A stretch of DNA of 21,972 nt from Eggerthella sp. CAG:368 (GTDB lineage: Bacteria > Actinomycetota > Coriobacteriia > Coriobacteriales > Eggerthellaceae). The position numbers and the translations under genes were made by a program. The notes beneath the pieces are model-generated. The model saw only the letters and a program-made list of their open reading frames with translations, ran no database searches and was not told where the DNA came from. Below are positions 15,727 to 21,972 of this stretch, piece after piece; positions within the stretch are counted from its first letter, which is position 1, and every line of letters begins with the position of its first letter. The DNA lies in NCBI GenBank assembly GCA_000434775.1, contig FR895493.1:58232-80203 (forward strand), in the 5' to 3' direction.

Positions 15727-15807
15727 AAATCTTGGTGCGCAAATAAGATGTAACAATGAAGTTGTTTACTGGTATATGCGACAGGCTTTACATAAAAAGA
15801 AGGTGTT

Positions 15808-16767
15808 ATGGAAGTTTTCCAACATGCGGCAACGCAGATGCTTATTTTGTTCGTAATCGTGTTTTTAGGTGCTATTGCTCGTAAAAAACACCTGATGAAC
15901 GATGATTTTGATGCCTTGCTTTCCCGTTTGGTTATGACGGTAGCCTTGCCTGGTATGATTCTTGATTCCGTTTTGAGTAACACGAATCTTCCCAGCAGCG
16001 AAACTATTTTTATGATGTTGGGCTACTCGGCTGTTGTCTATATTATTCTTTGCGCGCTTGCCGCGCTCGTGGCGCGCTTTTTGTATCGTGGTGTTTCGAA
16101 AGCGGCAAAGGGTGCCCATGCTTTTCTTATTGCGTTTGGGAATACAGGGTTCATTGGCTTTGCGGTTTTGGCTTCCGTTTTCGGTCCCGATTCGGTTCTT
16201 TATGGCGCAATATATAACATTCCTTACAACCTTTTTATGTTTTCGATTGGTCTGATGTTTATTTCGAGCACGGGCACTAATAAAGGAGAGCGTCACAGCT
16301 TTAAAGATCAAATAAAAATGATTGCTAAACAGCTCGTAAGCCCTTGTTTGATCAGCTGCTTCATTGCGATGTTTTTGGCAATTTTTGGTATAACAGATTC
16401 GGGTTTCATTGGTCAGACATGTGATTTACTCGGACAAATGACGGTTCCTGCTGCCATGCTCATTATTGGTTCTTCGCTTGCCAAAATGCCTATCAAAGAT
16501 ATGTTGTGTGACAAGTGGTCGTATCTCACTACGGCCTTTCGCTTAGTCATAGTGCCACTTTTACTGTTCTATGCTTGCGGTCTATTTATCCATGATTCGT
16601 ATATCTTAGCCATTGTGGTTATCATTTCTGCCATGCCTGCGGCTTCTTCGGGCATCATGATGTCTCTGGCGTATGGCGGTGATACCAGAACGATGTCACG
16701 TGGAACTTTTCTTACTACCGTATTGTCGCTTATTACGCTCCCTCTGATGGCTCTTATCGTGGTGTAG
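15808..16767 (+). CDS. AEC-family (auxin efflux carrier-like) transporter
   Basis: The 319-residue membrane protein has about ten predicted helices in two inverted halves, the architecture of the AEC family (PF03547). Recognisable elements are LSRLVMTVALPGMILDSVLS in the first half and LGQMTVPAAMLIIGSSLAK in the second. GNTGFIGFAVLASVFG lies in the middle and the C-terminus has ISAMPAASSGIMMSLAYGGD. Bacterial members move organic acids such as malate or malonate, or amino acids; the substrate here is unknown. AAGAAGGTG ahead of ATG 15808 is the ribosome binding site. The 81-base gap after aroD contains no terminator, so cotranscription is possible. Confidence 0.88.
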   Translation: MEVFQHAATQMLILFVIVFLGAIARKKHLMNDDFDALLSRLVMTVALPGMILDSVLSNTNLPSSETIFMMLGYSAVVYIILCALAALVARFLYRGVSKAAKGAHAFLIAFGNTGFIGFAVLASVFGPDSVLYGAIYNIPYNLFMFSIGLMFISSTGTNKGERHSFKDQIKMIAKQLVSPCLISCFIAMFLAIFGITDSGFIGQTCDLLGQMTVPAAMLIIGSSLAKMPIKDMLCDKWSYLTTAFRLVIVPLLLFYACGLFIHDSYILAIVVIISAMPAASSGIMMSLAYGGDTRTMSRGTFLTTVLSLITLPLMALIVV

Positions 16768-16831
16768 TCCGGAGGTTAGTAACGTAAGCTATTGAGAAAA
16801 GGTACTGCATACTCAGACTAAGGAGAATAAA

Positions 16832-17761
16832 ATGATCGAGCACATAGACTCTTTGAACGATTCGCGGCTCGACGTTTTTATGCGTCTTACCGAAGTTCAG
16901 CTTCGTAATAAGCTTGAGCCGGAAAAGGGTATTTTTATTGCGGAATCAAACAAAGTTATTTCCCGTGCACTCAATGCTAACTATGAGCCTCTTTCGCTTT
17001 TGATTCCTGACCATAAACTTGCATTGATGCAGTCGCTCATTGAGCGCATCAATGCAATAAACCCAGTAATCCCTGTTTTCGTGGCACCTGCACAGGAAAT
17101 CAAGAACCTTACAGGTTATGAGCTCACGCGAGGTATTCTTTGTGCCTTTAGACGCAAGCCCCTTGTTTCAGTAAAGGAGCTACTCATGGGTGCAAAGCGC
17201 ATTGCGGTGTTGGAAAACATTACCAACCACACCAATATAGGCGCTCTTTTTCGTAGTGCTGCTGCTCTTAATATTGATGCCATAATTTTGAACCAAGGGT
17301 GTTGTGATCCTCTTTATCGTCGAGCAATCCGAGTTTCCATGGGCACGGTATTTCAGGTTCCCTGGACGCGAGTTGGAGAAGACCCTCGCGCGGTAAAAGT
17401 TGATGATATTCTCACGGAAAACAGTGAAGAAACAAGCTCTGATAAGGAAAGACAGACACCATCTTCTTATACCTATCAGGGAGATGCGCTCAGGTGGCCT
17501 CACGAAGCACTTGTTCGCTTGAAAGAGCTTGGGTTTACTACTGCGGCATTAGCGCTTAATGATAACTCAGTTGCGCTTGATGATCCCCGTCTCAAAGCGT
17601 CCGAAAAGCTTGCGCTTCTTTTTGGAACGGAAGGCGAGGGTCTTTCTTATCAAACTCTTGAGGAATGTGATTACGTGGTAAAAATTCCTATGGCCCATGG
17701 GGTTGATTCGCTCAATGTTGCTGCAGCCTCAGCGGTGACATTTTGGGAACTCTGTCGTTAA
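16832..17761 (+). CDS. SpoU (TrmH)-family RNA 2'-O-methyltransferase
   Basis: The 309-residue protein should transfer a methyl group from S-adenosylmethionine to a ribose 2'-OH of rRNA or tRNA. All three SpoU motifs are present: motif 1 NITNHTNIGALFRSAAAL, motif 2 ALLFGTEGEGLS and motif 3 VVKIPMAHGVDSLNVAAASA, which form the trefoil-knot cofactor site. An N-terminal substrate-binding domain (about 1-110) precedes them. Between motifs 1 and 2 there is an extra hydrophilic stretch (about 192-220, ENSEETSSDKERQTPSSYT) that is probably a disordered surface loop. The target nucleotide cannot be read. AAGGAG at 16820-16825 sets the start. It is a distinct paralogue of RlmB, encoded about 2 kb downstream on the other strand. 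Confidence 0.9.
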   Translation: MIEHIDSLNDSRLDVFMRLTEVQLRNKLEPEKGIFIAESNKVISRALNANYEPLSLLIPDHKLALMQSLIERINAINPVIPVFVAPAQEIKNLTGYELTRGILCAFRRKPLVSVKELLMGAKRIAVLENITNHTNIGALFRSAAALNIDAIILNQGCCDPLYRRAIRVSMGTVFQVPWTRVGEDPRAVKVDDILTENSEETSSDKERQTPSSYTYQGDALRWPHEALVRLKELGFTTAALALNDNSVALDDPRLKASEKLALLFGTEGEGLSYQTLEECDYVVKIPMAHGVDSLNVAAASAVTFWELCR

Positions 17762-17837
17762 CGGAGTGTTGCTCGATTGTTTTAATCTTCGTTTAATTGT
17801 GAGATTTTCGTAATTGATCACAAGGAATACCGATAAG

Positions 17838-17846
17838 TGCTAGACT
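17838..17846 (+). promoter_or_regulatory. Extended -10 promoter giving a leaderless transcript
   Basis: TGC-TAGACT is an extended -10 element (TGn plus TAnnnT) ending 7 bases before ATG 17854, so transcription should begin at the start codon. The nearest -35-like TTGATC (17814-17819) is 21 bases away, too far, but extended -10 promoters tolerate a weak -35. No ribosome binding site precedes the ATG. Confidence 0.6.
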
Positions 17847-17853
17847 CCGACGC

Positions 17854-18714
17854 ATGGATTTTTTCGTAGATATACTTACTGATGCTGCGCTTGATACCTT
17901 GCGCCTTATTCCTTTCTTGTTTTTAACCTATCTTGCTATGGAAGCTATTGAACATAAGGCTGAGGGAAAAACGGAAGAGTGGATTGAACGAGCTGGGTCA
18001 AGTGGCCCTTTTATTGGTGCTCTTTTGGGGGCGTTTCCCCAATGTGGTTTTTCTGCCGCAGCGTCAACGCTCTATGCGGGTCGCGTAATTTCTTTAGGAA
18101 CATTGTTTGCGGTGTATCTCGCTACGTCAGATGAGATGCTTCCCATTCTTATTGCCGAACAAGAACCTATGCTCATTGTAAAAATTCTGGGCGCAAAAGT
18201 GATAATCGGCATGGTTATGGGCTTTATTGTTGATGCCGTGATGCGTCTTGTGAAGCGCAATGAAAAACAGGTCCACATTCATGAACTTTGTGAGCAAGAG
18301 CACTGCGATTGCGAAGATGGGATTTTTAAGAGTGCCGTTAAGCACACACTTCATGTTGTACTCTTCATTTTCCTAATATCTCTTGTTCTTGGCGGTGTTA
18401 TTGAAGCAGTAGACGAAGACGTTTTAGGAGAATTCCTTGCAGCTCAGCCAATGCTTTCAGTGTTTGCCTCTTGTTTGGTTGGTCTTATTCCAAATTGTGC
18501 TGCCAGCGTTGTTATTACCGAGCTTTTTCTCGAAGGCACTATCAGCACTGGTGCAATGATGGGTGGGCTGCTTACTGGTGCAGGTATTGGGTTACTTGTG
18601 TTATTCCGTGCTAATCGTCCTATGAAGCAAAATCTTTTGATTGTCGCAATGCTATGGGCTATTGGTGTTGCGTGGGGAGCATGCTTTGATGCTCTTGGTA
18701 TCGTCTTCGTATAA
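17854..18714 (+). CDS. ArsP_2-type membrane exporter (putative manganese or heavy-metal transporter)
   Basis: The 286-residue protein has about eight predicted helices. It shows the paired pore motifs of the ArsP_2 family (PF11449), LGAFPQCGFSAAAS in the first half and VGLIPNCAASVVITELFLEG in the second. Family members are annotated as arsenic efflux or manganese transport proteins, and true substrates are largely unproven. A cytosolic or peripheral loop between the halves carries a likely metal-binding cluster: H141, H143, C146, H150, C151 and C153 (HIHELCEQEHCDC). The start is ATG 17854, apparently leaderless. Later ATGs would remove the first helix. The gene is convergent with yacP across a long dyad-rich gap. 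Confidence 0.85.
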   Translation: MDFFVDILTDAALDTLRLIPFLFLTYLAMEAIEHKAEGKTEEWIERAGSSGPFIGALLGAFPQCGFSAAASTLYAGRVISLGTLFAVYLATSDEMLPILIAEQEPMLIVKILGAKVIIGMVMGFIVDAVMRLVKRNEKQVHIHELCEQEHCDCEDGIFKSAVKHTLHVVLFIFLISLVLGGVIEAVDEDVLGEFLAAQPMLSVFASCLVGLIPNCAASVVITELFLEGTISTGAMMGGLLTGAGIGLLVLFRANRPMKQNLLIVAMLWAIGVAWGACFDALGIVFV

Positions 18715-18720
18715 GCTCTA

Positions 18721-19023
18721 CCCAAAGAACTCTTCTGCTTGCTTTGCTATTAGATGTTTGCTCGCTTTTCCGCAAGATTTTGCGCCGAGAAGCACTCAGC
18801 GTTTTCTAACTTTTCCAGCTGGCTCTCTGGGTATATAGGCCTTGTCTAACAAACGCCTTCGACCTATATACCCAGAGAGCCAGTCATGAATTAAACGGAA
18901 CGATGGAGTGAGGCGCATAGGTGAGTTTGCGAAAAGCAAACGAACGGTAGCCGAACGGGTGACTTCGAGCGTAAGGTGTTGCGGAAAAGCGAGTGCTCAC
19001 CATAATCTAAAGAATTCTTTGGG
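18721..19023 (+). repeat. Three nested inverted repeats in a convergent intergenic region
   Basis: Outer arms: 18721-18734 pairs with 19010-19023 at 13 of 14 positions (CCCAAAGAA perfect). Middle arms: CTCGCTTTTCCGCAA at 18761-18775 is the exact complement of 18979-18993. Inner arms: a perfect 21-bp pair described separately. The right side also has a small hairpin GTTTGC-GAAAA-GCAAAC at 18925-18941. Its sequence resembles the middle arm, so a GCGGAAAAGC-like motif occurs three times. No credible gene lies in the 332-base gap 18715-19046. A transcript from either strand would fold into one long structure. Confidence 0.8.
18819..18883 (+). repeat. Perfect 21-bp inverted repeat with a 23-nt spacer
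   Basis: Bases 18819-18839 (starting CTGGCTCTCTGG) are the exact reverse complement of 18863-18883. Neither side has a T-run, so it is not a standard terminator, although the stem is long enough to act as a bidirectional roadblock between the convergent exporter and yacP genes. Confidence 0.95.
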
Positions 19024-19046
19024 GTGAGAAGTTTTTCGGCTAAGGC

Positions 19047-19586
19047 TTACATGCGGTCGCGGAGAGCTTTGAGTTTGGCAAGGGTGTCTTTGTCGATACG
19101 ATCTTGCACCGTTGCTTTGCGCTTAACGGTAACTTCCTTGTCTAGAGCGGCTTCTTCGGAAAGGCTATCCATTTCTAAGCTAAATCCGTTGGCACTCATG
19201 CGATCGACGCCGCCGCCAAAAACCGTGTCTTGAATGGTGGCATCACTGGTAACTACGAGCGTTTCGATACGCTTTTCACGCGCATCATGGGCAAGCTTTT
19301 CAATAATCTTGTCGGCAGAAGAACCGAAAGGTGAAAACATAATACGAACGCCGCTAATCTTTTCGGTCTTTCCTGCAGATTCACTGTTGTCTGCAGCATC
19401 GAACACAATAACCGCTTCGTATTCAGACCCAGCAAACGAAGCAACATCACTAATGAGCGCTTCGCGTACGCGATTAAACGTGTCATGCGTGTAGTCGGGC
19501 AGCTGGCGCATGTGAACATAACGGGAACCACTTCTCAAAACGTTATAGCCATCAACGATGACCATTTTTCTTCTTTTTCTAGCCAT
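19047..19586 (-). CDS. yacP: YacP/Rae1-like NYN-domain endoribonuclease
   Basis: The 179-residue protein has a PIN-like NYN fold (about 8-150). Rae1 of Bacillus, a family member, cleaves mRNA in the ribosome. Acidic metal-binding positions are visible in the first strand VIVDGYNVLR, in VIVFDAADNSES and in LVVTSDATIQDTVFG. The segment FSPFGSSADKIIEKLAHD is typical of the family. The C-terminus is a charged helix (VQDRIDKDTLAKLKALRDRM). AAAGGAG on the minus strand sets ATG 19586. It lies 70 bases after rlmB on the same strand; rlmB-yacP is a common pair, in Firmicutes behind cysS-mrnC. Confidence 0.9.
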   Translation of the reverse strand: MARKRRKMVIVDGYNVLRSGSRYVHMRQLPDYTHDTFNRVREALISDVASFAGSEYEAVIVFDAADNSESAGKTEKISGVRIMFSPFGSSADKIIEKLAHDAREKRIETLVVTSDATIQDTVFGGGVDRMSANGFSLEMDSLSEEAALDKEVTVKRKATVQDRIDKDTLAKLKALRDRM

Positions 19587-19656
19587 GTCATGCTCCTTTA
19601 ATGCTAAATACCAGATGCCATAAGGGTTACTGTAGGGCAGGGATTAATAGCTTCTG

Positions 19657-20412
19657 TTAGATTTGTGCGCGTGTTTGACGCATCCACTCATACATGCAGG
19701 CGGTTGCTGCCTGGGCAACATTGAGCGAACCAACTTCGCCGGCTTGAGGAAGGGCCACTAAGAAATCGCAACGCTCTTGTGTTAGGCGTGCAAGACCTTC
19801 TCCTTCGCTTCCCATAACTAATGCGAGTTTTCCCGCCATAGGGGCATCCCAGATACACTGTTTAGCCTGTTCGGAAGCACCGGCAACCCAGAAGTTTTCT
19901 TTCTTTAGGCGTTCAATAAACTGAGCGATGTTGCTTACTTGTGCTACTTTGATGTGCGAAATTGCACCAGCGGAACTTTTGTAGGTGGCCGCTGTTACGC
20001 GAGCGCTGCGCTTATTGGGAATAATAATGCCTGCTGCGCCAACAATTTCTGCTGAACGAGCGATAGCGCCTAAGTTGCCCGCATCGGTGATGTGATCAAG
20101 GATAACGATAAGCGCTGAGCCATTATTGTCTTCGGCGCGCCTATGCGCTTCGTCTATGATAGCCTGGCCGTTAACATAGGAATAGGATTCCGCTTCCAAC
20201 ATAATTCCCTGATGGGAGCCACGTTCTGAACGTTCATCGAGTTCGTGGCGCTTTACCTGCTTAATGGAAATACCCATTTTATGGGCACGTTTGGTAATAT
20301 CGTCAAAAACCTTATCGCCTTTCATTCCTTCGGCAACGTACATGCGCTTTACCGGCACGCCCATACGCAGTGCCTCAGAAACAGGTCGTTTTCCTTCGAT
20401 GAATTCCGCCAT
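19657..20412 (-). CDS. rlmB: RlmB-type 23S rRNA (guanosine-2'-O)-methyltransferase
   Basis: RlmB methylates a guanosine of the peptidyl-transferase loop of 23S rRNA (G2251 in E. coli). The 251-residue length is normal. An N-terminal substrate-binding domain (about 1-85, EGKRPVSEALRMG at the start, SERGSHQGIML at the end) precedes the SpoU knot. The knot has motif 1 HITDAGNLGAIARSAEIVGA, motif 2 LVMGSEGEGLARL and motif 3 LPQAGEVGSLNVAQAATA. AAGGAAAGGA upstream of the ATG on the minus strand is the binding site. The next gene on this strand is yacP. A tRNA terminator separates it from tRNA-Gln upstream, so its promoter should lie in 20413-20523, where no clear one was found. Confidence 0.94.
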   Translation of the reverse strand: MAEFIEGKRPVSEALRMGVPVKRMYVAEGMKGDKVFDDITKRAHKMGISIKQVKRHELDERSERGSHQGIMLEAESYSYVNGQAIIDEAHRRAEDNNGSALIVILDHITDAGNLGAIARSAEIVGAAGIIIPNKRSARVTAATYKSSAGAISHIKVAQVSNIAQFIERLKKENFWVAGASEQAKQCIWDAPMAGKLALVMGSEGEGLARLTQERCDFLVALPQAGEVGSLNVAQAATACMYEWMRQTRAQI

Positions 20413-20523
20413 GGGTCCAGTCCTTTCCTTGATTTATTTTGAGGGATCGCAAGTGCAAGTATCATCGTTTAGCATTGCAACGCGTATGCAAGAAACCCTT
20501 CAATCAAAATCTAAGCTCAAGCT

Positions 20524-20550
20524 AAAACAAAACCCGCTCGGGGCGGGTTT
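20524..20550 (-). terminator. Terminator of tRNA-Gln
   Basis: On the minus strand AAACCCGC and GCGGGTTT (20543-20550 with 20530-20537) form an 8-bp stem around a 5-nt loop. It is followed by a T-rich tail TTTTGTTTT. It lies 13 bases beyond the tRNA 3' end. Confidence 0.9.
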
Positions 20551-20562
20551 GAAAACGGTATG

Positions 20563-20636
20563 TGGCTGGGCTGCAAGGATTCGAACCTTGATAGCTGGTA
20601 CCAAAAACCAGAGTCCTGCCATTGGACGACAGCCCA
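20563..20636 (-). tRNA. tRNA-Gln (anticodon UUG)
   Basis: The minus strand folds as a complete cloverleaf of 74 nt including an encoded CCA. The acceptor is TGGGCTG/CAGCCCA (7 bp), the D arm GTCC/GGAC and the anticodon arm CTGGT/ACCAG with loop TTTTGGT. That loop places TTG at the anticodon, which reads CAA. The T arm is CAAGG/CCTTG around TTCGAAT, the discriminator is G, then CCA at 20565-20563. It has its own promoter and terminator. Confidence 0.98.
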
Positions 20637-20690
20637 GTTTGCTGCTCCTGTATTCCCCGCATGAAATAAGCGGCAAATCGAGCGAATGTG

Positions 20691-20696
20691 ATTATA
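20691..20696 (-). promoter_or_regulatory. -10 element of the tRNA-Gln promoter
   Basis: On the minus strand a consensus TATAAT lies 54 bases upstream of the tRNA 5' end. A TTTTCA about 18 bases further upstream may be a weak -35. Confidence 0.65.
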
Positions 20697-20699
20697 GCG

Positions 20700-21156
20700 T
20701 ATTTCTTCTGCTTCTGAAAAGCAGAAAACCCAAGCGTGCTAAGGGAAACATACGACATCCACGAAATCTCTTTCATGCTTTCGCCGGAAGAGTCTCTTTA
20801 TGAAAGCTATGTAGGCTGAATCTTGTATAGAAAGTAAAGAATTTGGGTAGGGCGGCAAGACGAAAAAGGTGTTTTTTCGAGTCGTATCTTTTCTTTTTTG
20901 ATTGTAGTGTGTTGGGGTTGTGAAACTGAAAGAACTAAAGGGTTTCTGTAAGCGCTTCGTTTTTTGACAGGAGGTGCTATTTGCCAAAGAGTTCGTGTTC
21001 TACTGCGCGAAAAGCGTTTATATAATCACGGCTAAAAGGAGTAATCTCGGCTGTTCAAGCTGGAGATATAGAAAAACATAATAAGTAACGTACCCTTTAT
21101 ACTCCGTTTTAATAGCTTTTCTGAATGATTCTGCTTTGTTTTTCGCAAGACTCATC
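20700..21156 (+). other. Non-coding region between tRNA-Gln and the CoA-transferase promoter
   Basis: No convincing gene is present in these roughly 450 bases. Noted items: a hairpin TTCTGCTT/AAGCAGAA at 20706-20726; a hairpin CGAAAAA/TTTTTCG at 20861-20879 followed by a T-rich stretch, possibly a weak terminator; TTGACA at 20964-20969 and TATAAT at 21021-21026, too far apart for one promoter. A perfect AGGAGG at 20969-20974 is followed after 6 bases by TTG 20981, which opens a frame of only 14 codons ending at 21025. A small RNA is possible, but no known family was recognised. Confidence 0.45.
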
Positions 21157-21162
21157 TATAAT
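21157..21162 (+). promoter_or_regulatory. -10 element of the CoA-transferase transcript
   Basis: A consensus TATAAT lies at 21157-21162, after a weak T-rich -35 region (TTTGTT at 21135-21140, 16-base spacer). Transcription would start near 21169 and give a leader of about 215 nt. Confidence 0.55.
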
Positions 21163-21168
21163 TATATG

Positions 21169-21383
21169 AACACGTTCAAGTGTGAACGCGTTTTAGCGCG
21201 TTGGATGGGTTCTCGGGGAGGGAGCCACCCAATAAGAAAGTTCGTTATTAAGGGAATAACATAAGGGCTTTCTTTGCTATTCAATAACAGCACCACTGTT
21301 GGGGGACGGTGGTGCTGTTTGCGAATGCCTGCAAGGTTTCGCAACGCCTGAAGAACAAGGGTTCTCGGGAGGGAAGGAGAGTT
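21169..21383 (+). promoter_or_regulatory. Structured 5' leader of the CoA-transferase gene, candidate attenuator or riboswitch
   Basis: Between the promoter and ATG 21384 several stems are possible. CGTTCA-AGTG-TGAACG (21173-21188) and AACGCG/CGCGTT (21185-21202) overlap and so exclude each other. TGGGT/ACCCA encloses a G-rich loop (about 21206-21231). An 11-bp terminator-like hairpin lies at 21286-21319. GCGAA/TTCGC lies at 21321-21342. AGAAC-AAGG-GTTCT lies just before the ribosome binding site. The string GGGTTCTCGGG(G)AGGGA occurs twice, at 21207-21223 and 21359-21374, the second copy leading into the binding site GGAAGGAG. It does not match any riboswitch or T-box consensus that I recognise. 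Confidence 0.55.
21286..21320 (+). terminator. Terminator-like hairpin in the CoA-transferase leader
   Basis: AACAGCACCAC (21286-21296) and GTGGTGCTGTT (21309-21319) pair perfectly over 11 bp with a 12-nt loop. Only three T follow, so termination would be weak or conditional. It lies 64 bases before the start codon, the position expected of an attenuator. Confidence 0.55.
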
Positions 21384-21972
21384 ATGAAGCCATTAGAGGG
21401 AATCAAAGTCGTTGATCTTACAACGTATATGGCAACGCCAGCGACGGGTCGCGTTCTGGGGGAATGGGGAGCCGACGTTATTAAAGTTGAGGCTTCAAAG
21501 GGCGATCCTTGCCGTGTAACGCAAGCAGCAGTTTTCAATATGCCAATGTCAGACGAAGAAAACCTTGCGTTTGACATGGTCAATTTAAACAAGCGATTCA
21601 TTGCGCTTAATCTCAAAAGCGAAACAGGCAAAGAAATTATGTACAAGCTTTTGGAACAGGCGGATATTTTTATCACTAACACGCGCAACAAATCATTGCA
21701 AAAACTCGGGCTTGATTGGGAAACGCTTCATGAGAAGTTTCCGCGTCTTATCATGGGCCATGGCTTGGGCTACGGCAAATATGGTGCAGAGAAGGACGAT
21801 CCTGGGTTTGATGTAACGTGCTATATGGCTCGTGGTGGTGTTTTTGGTACTACGGTTAATCGCGGGGATTCTCCTATGATTCCCACTAACGGATACGGCG
21901 ACATGCAGGCATCGATGTTCTTAGCTGCTGGCTTGTGCGCTGCGGTTATTGGCCGTGAGAAAACAGGCGTTG
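21384..21972 (+). CDS. Class III (CaiB/BaiF-family) CoA-transferase, partial
   Basis: The visible 196 residues start at ATG 21384 behind a strong GGAAGGAG site and run off the window. The N-terminus MKPLEGIKVVDLTTYMATPA and GEWGADVIKVEASKGDPCR form the Rossmann-like CoA-binding start of the family. LNLKSETGKEIMYKLLEQAD and the RLIMGHGLGYGKYG region follow. D173 in NGYGDMQASMF is at the position of the catalytic aspartate (D169 in formyl-CoA transferase) that forms the acyl-CoA anhydride. The opening resembles 2-hydroxyacid CoA-transferases of amino-acid-fermenting anaerobes (HadA or FldA type), which would fit a Stickland-like fermentation. That assignment is inference; other CaiB-family enzymes begin similarly. 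Genes further right would decide. Confidence 0.88.
   Translation, partial: MKPLEGIKVVDLTTYMATPATGRVLGEWGADVIKVEASKGDPCRVTQAAVFNMPMSDEENLAFDMVNLNKRFIALNLKSETGKEIMYKLLEQADIFITNTRNKSLQKLGLDWETLHEKFPRLIMGHGLGYGKYGAEKDDPGFDVTCYMARGGVFGTTVNRGDSPMIPTNGYGDMQASMFLAAGLCAAVIGREKTGV

Noticed and set aside
18721..19023. CRISPR array or insertion sequence
   Set aside because: The repeats are nested inverted arms rather than regularly spaced direct repeats, and no transposase or cas gene is present.
20264..20803. Plus-strand open frame of 179 codons
   Set aside because: It runs antisense through rlmB, the tRNA terminator and tRNA-Gln, so it cannot be a real gene.
20739..20987. Minus-strand open frame of 82 codons upstream of tRNA-Gln
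   Set aside because: It has low-complexity polar composition, no ribosome binding site and no hydrophobic core.
21169..21383. T-box or a known riboswitch in the CoA-transferase leader
   Set aside because: No TGGNACCGCG-like T-box sequence and no glycine, SAM, TPP, cobalamin or lysine consensus could be recognised by eye.

Overview
The window is a stretch of bacterial chromosome of moderate GC, roughly 45 to 50 % by eye, with dense genes and short gaps. The order dnaK-grpE-dnaJ-hspR-clpB, with a MerR-type HspR repressor, points to an actinobacterial lineage. A class III CoA-transferase, a LytTR two-component pair and moderate rather than high GC make an anaerobic Coriobacteriia member the best guess. 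That placement is inference; no rRNA or other decisive marker is present.

Layout, left to right. (1) 1-4963 is the heat-shock operon: the last codons of dnaK, then grpE, a zinc-finger-less dnaJ, hspR and clpB, closed by a strong terminator at 5093-5126. (2) 5149-8877 holds two tiny membrane-protein genes, trkH (potassium-translocating subunit), an unknown two-TM protein with a beta-rich outer domain, and rsgA (ribosome-assembly GTPase). The last four are overlapping or nearly touching. (3) 9224-11508 holds a family-2-like glycosyltransferase and a TauE/SafE permease. (4) 11679-13961 is a LytS/LytTR two-component system. The kinase gene is broken near its 5' end by a 17-bp tandem duplication that shifts the frame. 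(5) 14088-18714 holds an XRE-type regulator (minus strand), aroD (type I dehydroquinase), an AEC-family transporter, a SpoU-family RNA methyltransferase and an ArsP_2-type metal exporter that looks leaderless. (6) 18715-19046 is a convergent intergenic region with three nested inverted repeats, including a perfect 21-bp dyad. (7) 19047-20636 on the minus strand holds the rlmB-yacP RNA-metabolism pair and tRNA-Gln(UUG). (8) 20637-21383 is non-coding and ends in a structured leader of about 215 nt with a terminator-like hairpin, in front of a class III CoA-transferase gene that runs off the right edge.

Four points deserve most attention: the potentially reversible frameshift in the sensor kinase (11751-11784), the structured leader before the CoA-transferase (about 21169-21383), the nested dyad between convergent genes (18721-19023), and the two small membrane proteins preceding a TrkH that has no adjacent TrkA. 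Most of the rest is housekeeping. No mobile element, prophage or CRISPR array was seen.
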